This document shows, in pieces, positions 7,704 through 16,303 of a DNA stretch of 30,468 bases. The notes below the pieces were generated by a model, which saw only the letters and a list, made by a program, of their open reading frames with translations, made no database searches and was not told the origin of the DNA. The stretch comes from Gammaproteobacteria bacterium (GTDB lineage Bacteria; Pseudomonadota; Gammaproteobacteria; Steroidobacterales; Rariloculaceae), in the NCBI GenBank assembly GCA_017577365.1, contig PKRJ01000045.1, positions 1 through 30,468 on the forward strand. Direction: 5' to 3'. The position numbers and the translations under genes were made by a program. Positions within the stretch are counted from its first letter, which is position 1. The number at the start of each line of letters is the position of its first letter.

Positions 7704-9716
7704 ATGCTGCAAGCGATACGTGACGGGTTCGGCCGCTGGGTTGTCGCCGTCATCCTCGGTCTCATCGCCGTTTCGTTCATTTTCTGGGGCGTCGATCCCT
7801 TCAATCTGGTGGGGCCGAACTTTGCGGCGAAGGTCAACGGCGAGGAAATCCCGCTAGAGGAGTTCGAGCGCAATTACCAGGCCGAGCAGACCCAGTTCCT
7901 CAATCTGTATCGCATCGAGCTCGACGAGGACATCCGGCGCGAGCTCCGCGCGCAGGTGCTCGAGCGCATGATCGGCCAGCGGGCGCTCGAGCAGCGCGTC
8001 CGCGAGCGCGGATACCGGGCGTCGGACGCACGGGTCGTCGAGCAGATCATGTCGAACTCTCTGTTCCAGGTCGGCGGGCAGTTTTCGCCGGATGCCTACA
8101 GGGGGCAGCTCGCGTTGCAGGGCTTCAGCCCCGCATCCTTCGAGGAGCTGCAGCGCCGCGCGCTCGAGCTTCGCGATCTTCAGAACGGCGTGATGCTGTC
8201 GTCGTTCGTCACCCCCGCAGAGTATCGCCGTTACGTCGAGCTCGCGAATCAGCGCCGCGAGATCGCGTACGCGCTGTTCTCGGTCGATGCGTTTCTCGAT
8301 CGCGTCGAGGTCGGGGACGACGAGGTTGCGGCGCATTACGAAGCGCACCCCGATGCCTACATGACCGAGGAAGCCGTCGAGCTCGAGTACGTCGAGCTTC
8401 GCCGCAGCGACATCGCGGAGCAGATCGAGGTCTCGGAAGACGAGCTGCGCGCATACTACGAGCAGCAGCGCGAGCGGTTCCGCTCACCCGAGGAGCGGCG
8501 CGCGAGCCATATCCTGATCGCGCCCGAGAGCGGCGAAAGCGACGACGACGCGCGCGCACGCGCCGAGGAGCTGCTCGCGCGGATCCGCGACGGCGAGGAT
8601 TTCGCGGCGCTCGCGGCGGAGCACTCCGACGATCCCGGCTCCGCGGCCTCGGGCGGCGATCTCGGTTGGATCGGCCGCGGCTCGCTCGATCCCGCGTTCG
8701 AGGAGACGCTCTACTCGCTCGAGCTCGGCGAGGTGGCGGGACCCGTCCGCACGGATTTCGGCTGGCACATCATTCGCTTCGACGAGGTGCGCGAAGGCGA
8801 GGAACGCACGTTCGAAGAAGTGCGCGACGAGCTCCTCACGGAGCTGCGCAACGAGCGGGCCGACGACATCTACTTCGAGCGAGCGAACCGGCTCGGGGAT
8901 CTCGCGTTCGACGAATACGACAGTCTCGAGCGCGTCGCGGAGCAGCTCGGTCTAGCGGTGAAGCGCATCGAACGGTTCCCGCGCAGCGGCGACCGCAGCG
9001 CGTTCCCGAACAGCGCGCCGGTCGTCGACGTCGTGTTCGGCTTCGAGCCGCTCGACATCGGCATCAACAGCGAGCTGATCGAGTTGAGCGACGAGCACGT
9101 CGTCGTCGTGCGGGTCGTCGACCGCTTCGAGCCCGAGCGGCGTCCGCTCGAGGAGGTCGCCGACGAGATCCGCGAGACGCTCGAGCGCGAGCGCGCCGAG
9201 CAGCTCGCCGACGAGGCGGCGGCCGCGTTCGCCGCCGCGTTGCCCGAGACGCTGACCGCGGAATTCCTCGGCGCATCGACCGACGCGAGCGACTCGAGCG
9301 CGACCCACGATGCCGACGCCGCGGCGGAGGAGGCCGACGGCGACGCGCAGTCCGACGATTCCCCCGCGGCGCGGCTCGCCGCCGAGCACGGCGGCATGTG
9401 GCACGGCCCCGTGAAGATCCTGCGCTCCGATGCGAACGTGCCGAGCGAGATCGTCGCGGCGGCGTTCGGGCTTTCCGCGCCCGCCGAAGGCGAGTACGTG
9501 CGGCGGGACGTGAAGATGGCCGCGGGCGACCGGGCGCTGGTCGTGCTGGCCAAGGTCGAGCCCGGTAATCCGGACGAGGTGACGCTCGACCGCCGCTCCG
9601 CGGTGCAGCAGCAGCTGCTGCGGGCGAACGCGAACGGCGAGCTGGGCGGCTACGTGACCGCCGTGCGGCAGCAGGCGGACGTGTCGGTTCCGCCCAACGT
9701 CCTCGACAGCTACTGA
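7704..9716 (+). CDS. ppiD: PpiD-like periplasmic folding chaperone with parvulin domain
   Basis: PpiD is an inner-membrane-anchored periplasmic chaperone near the Sec translocon that assists folding of exported and outer-membrane proteins. The 670-residue product (E. coli 623) has one N-terminal transmembrane helix at about 11-30 (WVVAVILGLIAVSFIFWGV), then a SurA/PpiD-type N-terminal chaperone domain. A parvulin domain spans about 266-364, with the two conserved histidines His269 (ASHILI) and His355 (GWHIIRF) and the EHSDDPGSAASGGDLGWI core. A second, degenerate PPIase-like region follows. Residues about 524-556 form an acidic, low-complexity insertion (Asp/Ala/Ser/Glu-rich) not expected in E. 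coli PpiD. ATG at 7704 is preceded by GGGGAT and the palindrome at 7607-7683. It ends at a strong terminator. Confidence 0.93.
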   Translation: MLQAIRDGFGRWVVAVILGLIAVSFIFWGVDPFNLVGPNFAAKVNGEEIPLEEFERNYQAEQTQFLNLYRIELDEDIRRELRAQVLERMIGQRALEQRVRERGYRASDARVVEQIMSNSLFQVGGQFSPDAYRGQLALQGFSPASFEELQRRALELRDLQNGVMLSSFVTPAEYRRYVELANQRREIAYALFSVDAFLDRVEVGDDEVAAHYEAHPDAYMTEEAVELEYVELRRSDIAEQIEVSEDELRAYYEQQRERFRSPEERRASHILIAPESGESDDDARARAEELLARIRDGEDFAALAAEHSDDPGSAASGGDLGWIGRGSLDPAFEETLYSLELGEVAGPVRTDFGWHIIRFDEVREGEERTFEEVRDELLTELRNERADDIYFERANRLGDLAFDEYDSLERVAEQLGLAVKRIERFPRSGDRSAFPNSAPVVDVVFGFEPLDIGINSELIELSDEHVVVVRVVDRFEPERRPLEEVADEIRETLERERAEQLADEAAAAFAAALPETLTAEFLGASTDASDSSATHDADAAAEEADGDAQSDDSPAARLAAEHGGMWHGPVKILRSDANVPSEIVAAAFGLSAPAEGEYVRRDVKMAAGDRALVVLAKVEPGNPDEVTLDRRSAVQQQLLRANANGELGGYVTAVRQQADVSVPPNVLDSY

Positions 9717-9731
9717 GACCGGATTTCTCGC

Positions 9732-9773
9732 AAGGGTCGGCCCCCATTCGAGGATGGGGCGCCGACCCTTTTT
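9732..9773 (+). terminator. Intrinsic terminator of ppiD
   Basis: AAGGGTCGGC (9732-9741) pairs with GCCGACCCTT (9761-9770), and the inner CCCCAT (9742-9747) with ATGGGG (9754-9759), with one bulged C. The T-run TTTTT (9769-9773) follows. On the other strand no T-run follows, so it mainly ends ppiD transcription. Its last T overlaps the fabI stop codon, so the two convergent genes share this junction. Confidence 0.9.
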
Positions 9774-10585
9774 CATTTCTCGGCGGACGGGCCGGAATCG
9801 GGCTCTTCGTGGGCCAGCCCGACGATGCTGTATCCGGCGTCGACGTAGAGGACCTGCCCCGTGATGCCGGCCGCGAGGTCGGAGCAGAGGAACGCCGCGG
9901 CGTTGCCGACGTCTTCGATCGTGACGTTGCGCCTGAGCGGCGACGCCGCCGCGTTCTTCGCGAGCATCTGCTTGAAGCCTTTGATGCCCGATGCGGCGAG
10001 CGTGCGAATCGGGCCGGCCGAGATCGCGTTCACGCGAATGTTCTGCGGTCCGAGATCGAACGCGAGGAAGCGCACGTTCGCTTCGAGACTCGCCTTCGCC
10101 AAGCCCATCACGTTGTAGCTCGGCAGCGCGCGAACGGCGCCGAGATACGACAGCGTCAACAGCGCGCCGGCGCGTCCGCGCATCGCGGGCTCGGCCCGCT
10201 TGGCGAGCGCGGCGAAGCTGTAGCTCGAGATGTCGTGCGCGATGCGGAAGCCTTCGCGGTTCACCACGTCGATGTAGCGGCCCTCGAGCTGATCGGACGG
10301 AGCGAAAGCGACCGAGTGCACGAGAATGTCGAAGCCGTCCCAACGCGCCGCGAGCGCATCGAAGAACGCGTCGATCTGGCCGTCGTCGGCGACGTCGAGC
10401 GGCAGCGCGATATCGCTTTCGAGCTCCGCGGCGAATCCGCGGACCCGGTCCGCGAGCTTCTCCGTCTGATAGCTGAATGCGAGCTCGGCGCCTTCGCGCC
10501 GCATCGCTTGTGCGATACCCCACGCGATCGATCGATTGCTCGCGACGCCGACGATCACGGCCCGCTTGCCGGCCAGGAAACCCAT
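9773..10585 (-). CDS. fabI: Enoyl-[acyl-carrier-protein] reductase (NADH) FabI
   Basis: FabI reduces trans-2-enoyl-ACP in the last step of each round of type II fatty-acid elongation; it is the target of triclosan and diazaborines. The 270-residue product aligns along its length with E. coli FabI (262). It has the atypical SDR nucleotide-binding start GVASNRSIAWGIA, and the catalytic Tyr147, Tyr157 and Lys164 in LSYLGAVRALPSYNVMGLAK, each one position later than in E. coli. Substrate-loop residues AGPIRTLAASGIKGF are intact. The residue at the E. coli Gly93 position is Ala (HSVAFAP), which occurs naturally in other FabI proteins. ATG at 10585 follows GAGGAG eight bases upstream. It is convergent with ppiD, and the ppiD-fabI neighbourhood is found in other gammaproteobacteria. 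Confidence 0.98.
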   Translation of the reverse strand: MGFLAGKRAVIVGVASNRSIAWGIAQAMRREGAELAFSYQTEKLADRVRGFAAELESDIALPLDVADDGQIDAFFDALAARWDGFDILVHSVAFAPSDQLEGRYIDVVNREGFRIAHDISSYSFAALAKRAEPAMRGRAGALLTLSYLGAVRALPSYNVMGLAKASLEANVRFLAFDLGPQNIRVNAISAGPIRTLAASGIKGFKQMLAKNAAASPLRRNVTIEDVGNAAAFLCSDLAAGITGQVLYVDAGYSIVGLAHEEPDSGPSAEK

Positions 10586-10623
10586 GCTTGCCCGCTCCTC
10601 GTGGCTTTCGTCAGAAGGGACGG

Positions 10624-10629
10624 AGTATA
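10624..10629 (-). promoter_or_regulatory. Possible -10 element (TATACT) of fabI
   Basis: On the minus strand TATACT lies 39 bases before the fabI ATG in the 97-bp fabI-mltD spacer. No good -35 hexamer is at the standard distance; the preceding bases TGCG only approximate an extended -10. It would give fabI a promoter separate from mltD. Confidence 0.35.
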
Positions 10630-10682
10630 CGCAGAAAACGCCGCCGGCGTGTGAGCGGCAACGGCTTCGCGACGCGCGGAAT

Positions 10683-12404
10683 CTAGGTGCTCTGCTCCGT
10701 GACGTCGACGAACATCACGAGACGCTCGCCCGGCTGCAGATAGCGGGACGTCGACACGCCCTTGTTCCACTCGAGCAGCTGCGCGACCGTGACTCGGAAG
10801 CGTCTCGCGATCGACGATAAAGAATCGCCGCGGCGGACGATATAGGTGACCTGGCGCACGGTGCCCGCGACGAGCGCGCCGACCCCGGATGTCGACGTGC
10901 TCGCCTGCACCGGCAGGGCGCCGTCGCCCACCTGCACGACGAGCTCTCGGCCCACGGCGAGCGTATCGCTCGGCGCCATGCCGTTCCAAGCGGCGAGCGA
11001 TGCGACGTCGACGCCGTACCGGCGAGCGATCGACCACAGCGTCTCGCCGCGCTGCACGACGTGCACGATCCGCTCGCCGGAGCTGCCTTCGCCTCCGCTC
11101 GCCGCGCGGAGCGACGCGTAACGCTCGTACGCGCCAGGCGAGCGCGGGATCATCAGATAATCCCCGGCGCGGATCAGGTGACCGCGGATCCCGTTGATCT
11201 CGCGCAGCACGTCGGTCGTCGTGCCGTAGCGCTCGGCGAGCCGGGCGAGCGTCTCGCCCGGCTGGATTCGATGACGCGTCCATTGCACGCGCTCGCGCTC
11301 GTCGATCTCCGCGAGCGCGCTCTCGAGCCGCGCGGCGTTCGCGATCGGCACGAGCAGCCGATGCGGGCCGTCCGGATCCGTCGCCCAGCGATTGAAGCCC
11401 GGATTGAGCCGCTTGAGCTCTTCCTGCGTGACGCCGGCGAGCTCGGCCGCGAGCGCGAGCTCGATCTGACCGCCGGTCTCGACGATCGCGAAATACGGCT
11501 CGTTCGGCACGTGCGGCAGCTCGATGCCGTGCGCCTCCGCTTCGGCGATGAGGTTGCGGATCGCGAGGAGCCGCGGCACGTACGTCCGCGTCTCGCGCGG
11601 CAAATAGCTACGAATCGTCCAGAAATCGGGCTTGCTTTTCCCCGCCGCCGCGGCGCGTTGCAAGGCGCGCTTGACGTTGCCTTCCCCGGAGTTGTACGCG
11701 GCGACCGCGAGCAGCCAATCGCCGCCGAACATCTCGTGCAGGGCCTCGAGATAATCGAGCGCGCCGCGCGTCGACTCGATGACGTCGCGTCGGCCGTCGA
11801 ACCACCAGTTCTGCTTCACGTCGAGCCGCTGCGCGGTGCCCGGGATGATCTGCCACAACCCCGCGGCGCGGCCGCGCGAGGACGCGAACGGATCGAAAGC
11901 GCTTTCGACGATCGGGAGCAGCGCGAGGTCCGCCGGCATGCCGCGCTCGTCCAGCGCCTCGGCGATGTGGTGGAGATACGGGCTCGCGCGCTCGAGGACG
12001 CGCTCGACGTAGTCCGGATGCTTCGCGAACCACTCGAATTCCTTGCGCAGCGCGTCGTCGTCCGCATTCGGCAGCGAGAACGCTCCGCGGAGCCTCTCGA
12101 TGACGTCGCCCGGCGGCGGGTCGGGCACGGGCTCGAGCTCGATGACCGGCACCGGCAGGCGCGCGGTCGGCTCGAGCGGGAGCGGCAGGGCGTTCGACGG
12201 GTCGCCGATGACCGCGTCCGCGAGCGGCGAGATCAGCTGGTGGTCGGCGATCGGCGCATCGGCCTTGGGACCGAGGCTTTGGCAGCCGGCAAGCCATCCG
12301 CCGACGAGCACTACCGCGACGCACGTGCGGGTGCGCGGCTGCCGGGGGCTCGAAGGTTGGTCGTTGTTGTCTTGCGTCGACCCGCCGGCTTCGCTCGAGT
12401 GCAT
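10683..12404 (-). CDS. mltD: Membrane-bound lytic murein transglycosylase D with three LysM domains
   Basis: MltD cleaves the glycan strands of peptidoglycan, leaving 1,6-anhydro-MurNAc ends, and is anchored in the outer membrane as a lipoprotein. The 573-residue product has a signal sequence ending in lipobox LAGC (Cys41). An SLT domain follows, with catalytic Glu167 (PIVESAF) and the GLWQIIPGTA and AAYNSGEGNV motifs. Three LysM repeats lie at about 377-420, 446-491 and 518-566; E. coli MltD has two. The frame is open for another 271 codons upstream, but ATG at 12404 is chosen because AGGA lies nine bases before it and the lipobox follows at a plausible, if long, distance. A methyltransferase gene diverges from it, where E. 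coli has gloB and yafS. Confidence 0.95.
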   Translation of the reverse strand: MHSSEAGGSTQDNNDQPSSPRQPRTRTCVAVVLVGGWLAGCQSLGPKADAPIADHQLISPLADAVIGDPSNALPLPLEPTARLPVPVIELEPVPDPPPGDVIERLRGAFSLPNADDDALRKEFEWFAKHPDYVERVLERASPYLHHIAEALDERGMPADLALLPIVESAFDPFASSRGRAAGLWQIIPGTAQRLDVKQNWWFDGRRDVIESTRGALDYLEALHEMFGGDWLLAVAAYNSGEGNVKRALQRAAAAGKSKPDFWTIRSYLPRETRTYVPRLLAIRNLIAEAEAHGIELPHVPNEPYFAIVETGGQIELALAAELAGVTQEELKRLNPGFNRWATDPDGPHRLLVPIANAARLESALAEIDERERVQWTRHRIQPGETLARLAERYGTTTDVLREINGIRGHLIRAGDYLMIPRSPGAYERYASLRAASGGEGSSGERIVHVVQRGETLWSIARRYGVDVASLAAWNGMAPSDTLAVGRELVVQVGDGALPVQASTSTSGVGALVAGTVRQVTYIVRRGDSLSSIARRFRVTVAQLLEWNKGVSTSRYLQPGERLVMFVDVTEQST

Positions 12405-12553
12405 TGATGGCGATCCTACTGATCGATTCGCCGTCGGCAAGCGGTATCGGTCACAGCGCGAGAAATTTCCAGAAATCCGGGGCCCCACCGATGTCGTCGA
12501 GCGACGACACCTCGAGACAAAGGGCGATCCGCCGCGCGACCGATCCCCGCTGC

Positions 12554-12559
12554 TAGAAT
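12554..12559 (+). promoter_or_regulatory. Possible -10 element (TAGAAT) of the methyltransferase-rnhA unit
   Basis: TAGAAT overlaps the first possible ATG (12558) and ends seven bases before the second ATG (12567). If it is the -10 box, transcription would begin at or next to the A of ATG 12567, giving a leaderless mRNA. No -35 match is seen at 12531-12536. Confidence 0.35.
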
Positions 12560-12566
12560 GGGCCGT

Positions 12567-13340
12567 ATGTCCGACGGCAGAGCCCATCGTTGTCAGACGC
12601 TCGGCGACTGGCTCGCGACGCCGCTCGGCCGGCGCTGTCTCGCGAACGAGCAGCGCGTGATCCGGCGGGTGCTCGAACGAGTGTTCGGCGAGCAGCTTCT
12701 GCAGATCGGCTGCTGGGGCGGCCGGGATTCGTTCCTGCGCTATGCGCGCACGCAGCGAAAGGCGCTCGTCGGCTGGTGCGCGGAGGACGACCCGGACCTG
12801 ATCTGCCATCCGTCCGCGCTCGCGATCGCATCCGATTCCGTCGACGCGGTGATTCTGCCGCACACCCTCGAGCGCATTCCGTCGCCGCACGCGCTGCTGC
12901 GCGAGGTCGATCGCATCCTGCGCGCCGACGGCCAGCTCATCGTGCTCAGCTTCGCGCCGACCGGGCCTTGGGGCTTGCGGCACCTGTTGGCGCCCGCGGG
13001 CTACCCCGTCGGGCAGCGGCGAATGATTCGCGAGGGGAGGCTCAGGGATTGGCTCGAGCTGTTGAGCTTCGAGGTCGGCAGCGCGCGTCGGTATTGCCAT
13101 ACGCTGCCGCTCGAGCAGTTCCGTCAGTTCGGAACTTTCCCGAAAGAGGACTGGGCGCAGCGGTGGTTGCCGATGCTGTCCGGCGGCTATCTGCTCCATG
13201 CGCAGAAGCGCGTGCATCCGCTCACGCCGATCCGGCCCGTGTGGCGTCAGCCGCGCCTCAAGGCCGTCGGCGGGCTCGAGCCGTCGACGCGCATCTCACA
13301 GCACGTCGCGCGCGTGCAGAAGAAGCCTGAGCCCGAGTGA
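12567..13340 (+). CDS. SAM-dependent methyltransferase-like protein (YafS position)
   Basis: A class I methyltransferase-like protein of 257 residues with unknown substrate. The later motifs are good: VDAVILPHTLERIPSPHALL followed by EVDRILRADGQLIVLSF is the typical motif II/III region of the Methyltransf_11 type. The glycine-rich SAM motif I is unusual, reading LLQIGCWGG instead of the common DxGCGxG. It sits immediately before rnhA and dnaQ, where E. coli has yafS, so it is probably the YafS equivalent. Start: ATG 12567 is chosen because the preceding TAGAAT looks like a -10 box overlapping ATG 12558; neither ATG has a clear ribosome-binding site. Its TGA overlaps the rnhA GTG by four bases (GTGA at 13337-13340), so translation of the two is likely coupled. 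Confidence 0.75.
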   Translation: MSDGRAHRCQTLGDWLATPLGRRCLANEQRVIRRVLERVFGEQLLQIGCWGGRDSFLRYARTQRKALVGWCAEDDPDLICHPSALAIASDSVDAVILPHTLERIPSPHALLREVDRILRADGQLIVLSFAPTGPWGLRHLLAPAGYPVGQRRMIREGRLRDWLELLSFEVGSARRYCHTLPLEQFRQFGTFPKEDWAQRWLPMLSGGYLLHAQKRVHPLTPIRPVWRQPRLKAVGGLEPSTRISQHVARVQKKPEPE

Positions 13341-13789
13341 AAGAAGTCGAGGCGTTCACGGACGGGGCGTGTCGCGGCAACCCGGGCCCCGGCGGGTGGG
13401 GTGTGCTGCTTCGCCATCGCGGCCGCGAGAAGGAGCTCTGCGGCGGCGATCCGCTGACGACGAATAACCGCATGGAGCTCACCGCGGCGATTCGCGCGCT
13501 CGAGGCGCTGAAGGAGCCGTGCCGCGTGCACCTCTACACCGATTCGAATTACTTGAAGCAGGGCATCACCGAATGGCTGCCGCGCTGGGTCGCGCGCGGC
13601 TGGCGCACGGCCGACAAGAAGCCGGTGAAGAACCAGGATCTATGGCTCGAGCTCGAAGCGCTGACGAGGCGACACGACGTCTCGTGGCACTGGGTGCGCG
13701 GGCACGCGGGACACCCGGAGAACGAACGCGCCGATCGGCTCGCGAACGAAGGGCTCGAGAAGGCGCTTCGCGCCGGCCACGTCATTTAG
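13337..13789 (+). CDS. rnhA: Ribonuclease HI
   Basis: RNase HI cuts the RNA strand of RNA-DNA hybrids, removing R-loops and primer remnants. The 150-residue product has the full active site: Asp9 (FTDGACRGNPGPGG), Glu47 (NNRMEL), Asp69 (YTDSNYL) and Asp133 (NERADRLA). It also has the mobile-loop His123 (VRGHAGHPENE) and the basic handle region (TADKKPVKN). Length matches E. coli (155). It starts with GTG at 13337, inside the stop of the preceding methyltransferase gene (GTGA overlap). It is followed 126 bases later by dnaQ in the same direction; in E. coli rnhA and dnaQ are divergent and share a promoter region, so the orientation differs here. Confidence 0.98.
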   Translation: MKEVEAFTDGACRGNPGPGGWGVLLRHRGREKELCGGDPLTTNNRMELTAAIRALEALKEPCRVHLYTDSNYLKQGITEWLPRWVARGWRTADKKPVKNQDLWLELEALTRRHDVSWHWVRGHAGHPENERADRLANEGLEKALRAGHVI

Positions 13790-13915
13790 CCGAAAGCTCT
13801 CGCCGGATTCGTTGCCTCGAAACCGAGGTGGCGCCTCATCCGTTTCTACGTTGTCAACCCTTTTTATTTGGTTGCAGAGACGGCAAGATTCGACCGGGGT
13901 AATCGGCGAGGCAGC

Positions 13916-14770
13916 ATGGCGAGACAAGTCGTCCTCGACACCGAGACCACGGGCCTCGAGCCCGCCGCCGGGCATCGCATCATCGAGATCGGCTGCGTGG
14001 AGCTGATCGACCGGCGGCCGACGGGAAGAACGTTTCACCGATATCTGAATCCCGAGCGCGCCGTCGAGGCCGGTGCGCTCGAGGTGCACGGCATCGACGA
14101 CGAGTTCCTCGCCGAGCAACCGCGTTTCGCGGACGTCGTCGACGAGTTCCTCGACTTCGTGCGCGGCGCGGAGCTCGTGATCCACAACGCGGACTTCGAT
14201 ATCGAGTTCATCAACCACGAGCTCCGGCTCGTCGGCGCCGCGATCCGCGACGTTCGCGAGTGCTGCACCGTGCTCGATACGCTCGCGCTCGCGCGCCAGA
14301 TGCATCCGGCTCAACGCAATAGCCTCGACGCGCTCGCGAAGCGCTACAACGTCGACATCTCGATGCGCGAGCTGCACGGCGCGCTGCTCGACGCGCGAAT
14401 CCTCGCCGACGTCTACCTCGCGATGACCGGCGGGCAGGTCAGCCTGCTGCTCGATGCGGAGCTCGAGGCGGACCGCACCGAGGCCGTGCTGGCCGTGCGC
14501 ATCGCGCGCGACGGTCTCGTGCTGCCGGTGCTGAAGGCGACGGCCGACGAAGCCGCGGCGCACGACGCGTTTCTCGCGCGGATCCGGCAGCAGTGCGGCG
14601 GCGAGACGGTTTGGGATCGCATCGGAGCCGCGGCTTCCGCCGCCGCGGCCTCCGAGAGCACGAGCCCGCTCGACGCGCCGCAGAAGGCCGCGGCCGGCGC
14701 GTCGGCTGCTTCGGACGGTCGCGCCGCGGCGCTCGGCCAGTCCGGCGAACCGGCACTCGTCCCCGCGTAA
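13916..14770 (+). CDS. dnaQ: DNA polymerase III epsilon subunit, 3'-5' exonuclease
   Basis: The proofreading subunit of the replicative polymerase. The 284-residue product (E. coli 243) has the three DEDDh exonuclease motifs: Exo I LDTETTGL with Asp8/Glu10, Exo II HNADFDIEF, and Exo III HGALLDARILADVY. Beyond about residue 230 is a variable Ala/Ser-rich tail, longer than in E. coli; the C-terminal part of epsilon normally tethers it to the alpha subunit. ATG at 13916 is chosen because the conserved VLDTETTGL starts seven residues later and GAGG precedes it; upstream in-frame codons lack support. It is the last gene of the group that begins at 12567; the spacer after rnhA contains an AT-rich patch (about 13858-13872) that might hold a promoter. 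Confidence 0.97.
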   Translation: MARQVVLDTETTGLEPAAGHRIIEIGCVELIDRRPTGRTFHRYLNPERAVEAGALEVHGIDDEFLAEQPRFADVVDEFLDFVRGAELVIHNADFDIEFINHELRLVGAAIRDVRECCTVLDTLALARQMHPAQRNSLDALAKRYNVDISMRELHGALLDARILADVYLAMTGGQVSLLLDAELEADRTEAVLAVRIARDGLVLPVLKATADEAAAHDAFLARIRQQCGGETVWDRIGAAASAAAASESTSPLDAPQKAAAGASAASDGRAAALGQSGEPALVPA

Positions 14771-14898
14771 CGGGCCGAGTCGCGGCCGGCCGAGGCCGCC
14801 GGACACGGAGGGAGGCGATGTTGGCGGAGTGTGATCCGGCTATGGGCCGGGGCTTGCGCTTCCCTCTAGAATGAGTTCTCGAAGCGCAGTCGGCGCAT

Positions 14899-14904
14899 AG
14901 AGGT
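14899..14904 (+). promoter_or_regulatory. Ribosome-binding site deciding the TTG start of the UDP-sugar dehydrogenase
   Basis: AGAGGT ends seven bases before TTG at 14912, and no ATG or GTG near this point is in frame ahead of the Rossmann motif GVIGLGYVG. This supports the TTG start. Confidence 0.65.
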
Positions 14905-14911
14905 AACTCCA

Positions 14912-16186
14912 TTGTTGACGTTAAACGACGCTCGAATCGGCGTAATCGGCCTCGGTTATGTCGGGTTGCCGCTGGCCATCGAGTTCGGCAAGCGTTACCC
15001 GACCGTTGGTTTCGACATCAAACCCGAGCGAGTCGCGGAGCTCGAAGCCGGGCGGGATTCGACGCTCGAGGCCACGCCCGAGGATCTCGCCGCGGCGAAG
15101 CACCTCACGTACACGACCGACAAGGAAGCGCTGCGCGACTGCAACGTCTATATCGTCACGGTTCCGACCCCGGTCTCGAAGGACAAGCGCCCGCTGCTGT
15201 CGCCGCTCAGGGGGGCGAGCCAGACGATCGGTCAAGTGATCTCGAAGGGCGACGTCGTCGTCTACGAGTCGACCGTCTATCCGGGGTGCACCGAGGAGTT
15301 CTGCATCCCGATCATCGAGAGGGAATCCGGCTTCACGCTGAACCGCGACTTCTATGCCGGCTACAGCCCCGAGCGCATCAATCCCGGCGACAAGGAGCAT
15401 CGCCTGCCGACGATTCGCAAGATCACGTCCGGCTCGACGCCCGAGGCCGCGGAGTTCATCGATGCGCTCTACCGGAGCATCGTGACCGCGGGCACGCACA
15501 AGGCATCGAGCATCAAGGTCGCCGAGGCGGCGAAGGTCATCGAGAATACGCAGCGCGACGTCAATATCGCGCTCGTCAACGAGCTCGCGCTGATCTTCAA
15601 CATCATGGGCATCGACACGCTCGAGGTGCTCGAGGCCGCGGGCACGAAGTGGAACTTCCTGCCGTTTCGGCCGGGGCTCGTCGGCGGTCACTGCATCGGC
15701 GTCGATCCGTACTATCTGACCTACAAGGCCCAGGAGATCGGCTATCACCCGGAGATGATCCTCGCGGGGAGGCGGCTCAACGACAGCATGGGTGCGTACG
15801 TCGCTTCACAAGTCGTGAAGCTGATGATCGCGAAGAACATCAATCCCGCGGAAGCTCGCGTGCTCGTCCTCGGCCTCGCGTTCAAGGAGAATTGCCCGGA
15901 CGTGCGCAACACGAAGGTCGTGGACGTCGTGCGCGAGCTCGAGTCGTTCCGTTGCCGTGTCGCCGTCTACGATCCCTGGGTCGATCCCGACGAGGCTCAG
16001 CACGAATACGGCATTCGCCCCGTCGCGGAGCCCGAGGCCGGCGCTTACGACGCGATCGTGCTCGCGGTCGCGCACCGCGAGTTCGTCGAGCTCGGTGCGG
16101 GCATCAAGCGCTACGGCGCACCGAATCACCTCGTCTACGACGTCAAGTCCGTGCTGCCGCGGGAGATCGTGGACGCGCGGCTCTGA
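14912..16186 (+). CDS. tviB: Nucleotide-sugar dehydrogenase, UDP-GlcNAc/UDP-GalNAc 6-dehydrogenase (TviB/WbpO) type
   Basis: The enzyme oxidises C6 of a UDP-hexose or UDP-N-acetylhexosamine to the uronate in two NAD-dependent steps, giving an acidic sugar donor for capsule or O-antigen. The 424-residue product has N-terminal Rossmann motif GVIGLGYVGLPLA, the central helix region, and catalytic Cys261 in VGGHCIGVDPYYL. A C-terminal UDP-binding domain with GLAFKENCPDVRNTK completes it. The N-terminal run GFDI followed by LEAGRDSTLE is typical of the TviB/WbpO branch rather than UDP-glucose dehydrogenase Ugd, but substrate cannot be proved from sequence. Starts with TTG at 14912 (a second TTG is next to it) behind AGAGGT. 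It precedes a 4-epimerase, as in loci that make UDP-galacturonate or UDP-GalNAcA. Confidence 0.9.
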   Translation: MLTLNDARIGVIGLGYVGLPLAIEFGKRYPTVGFDIKPERVAELEAGRDSTLEATPEDLAAAKHLTYTTDKEALRDCNVYIVTVPTPVSKDKRPLLSPLRGASQTIGQVISKGDVVVYESTVYPGCTEEFCIPIIERESGFTLNRDFYAGYSPERINPGDKEHRLPTIRKITSGSTPEAAEFIDALYRSIVTAGTHKASSIKVAEAAKVIENTQRDVNIALVNELALIFNIMGIDTLEVLEAAGTKWNFLPFRPGLVGGHCIGVDPYYLTYKAQEIGYHPEMILAGRRLNDSMGAYVASQVVKLMIAKNINPAEARVLVLGLAFKENCPDVRNTKVVDVVRELESFRCRVAVYDPWVDPDEAQHEYGIRPVAEPEAGAYDAIVLAVAHREFVELGAGIKRYGAPNHLVYDVKSVLPREIVDARL

Positions 16187-16291
16187 CGACGGGAGTGCGT
16201 ATCGGCCGAGGGTAGCTCCCGCGGCGCCGATCGTCGAGAATGGGTCGGGAGATCGGGTTGGATCCCTTTCTTCGTCGGGCCTTTTTGTCGG

Positions 16292-16299
16292 AAGGGAGG
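16292..16299 (+). promoter_or_regulatory. Ribosome-binding site deciding the TTG start of the epimerase
   Basis: AAGGGAGG, close to perfect anti-Shine-Dalgarno complement, ends four bases before TTG at 16304, whose frame opens directly into the Rossmann sequence KVLVTGAAGFIG. No ATG or GTG is available at this spot. Confidence 0.75.
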
Positions 16300-16303
16300 C
16301 ACC

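Noticed and set aside
10293..10330. FabI triclosan-resistance substitution (Ala at the E. coli Gly93 position)
   Set aside because: Alanine at this position is natural in several FabI families, so it is not evidence of acquired resistance.
12405..13217. Upstream extension of the mltD frame by 271 codons
   Set aside because: The extension is antisense to the methyltransferase gene and would bury the lipoprotein signal inside the protein; ATG 12404 with AGGA and a lipobox is sufficient.
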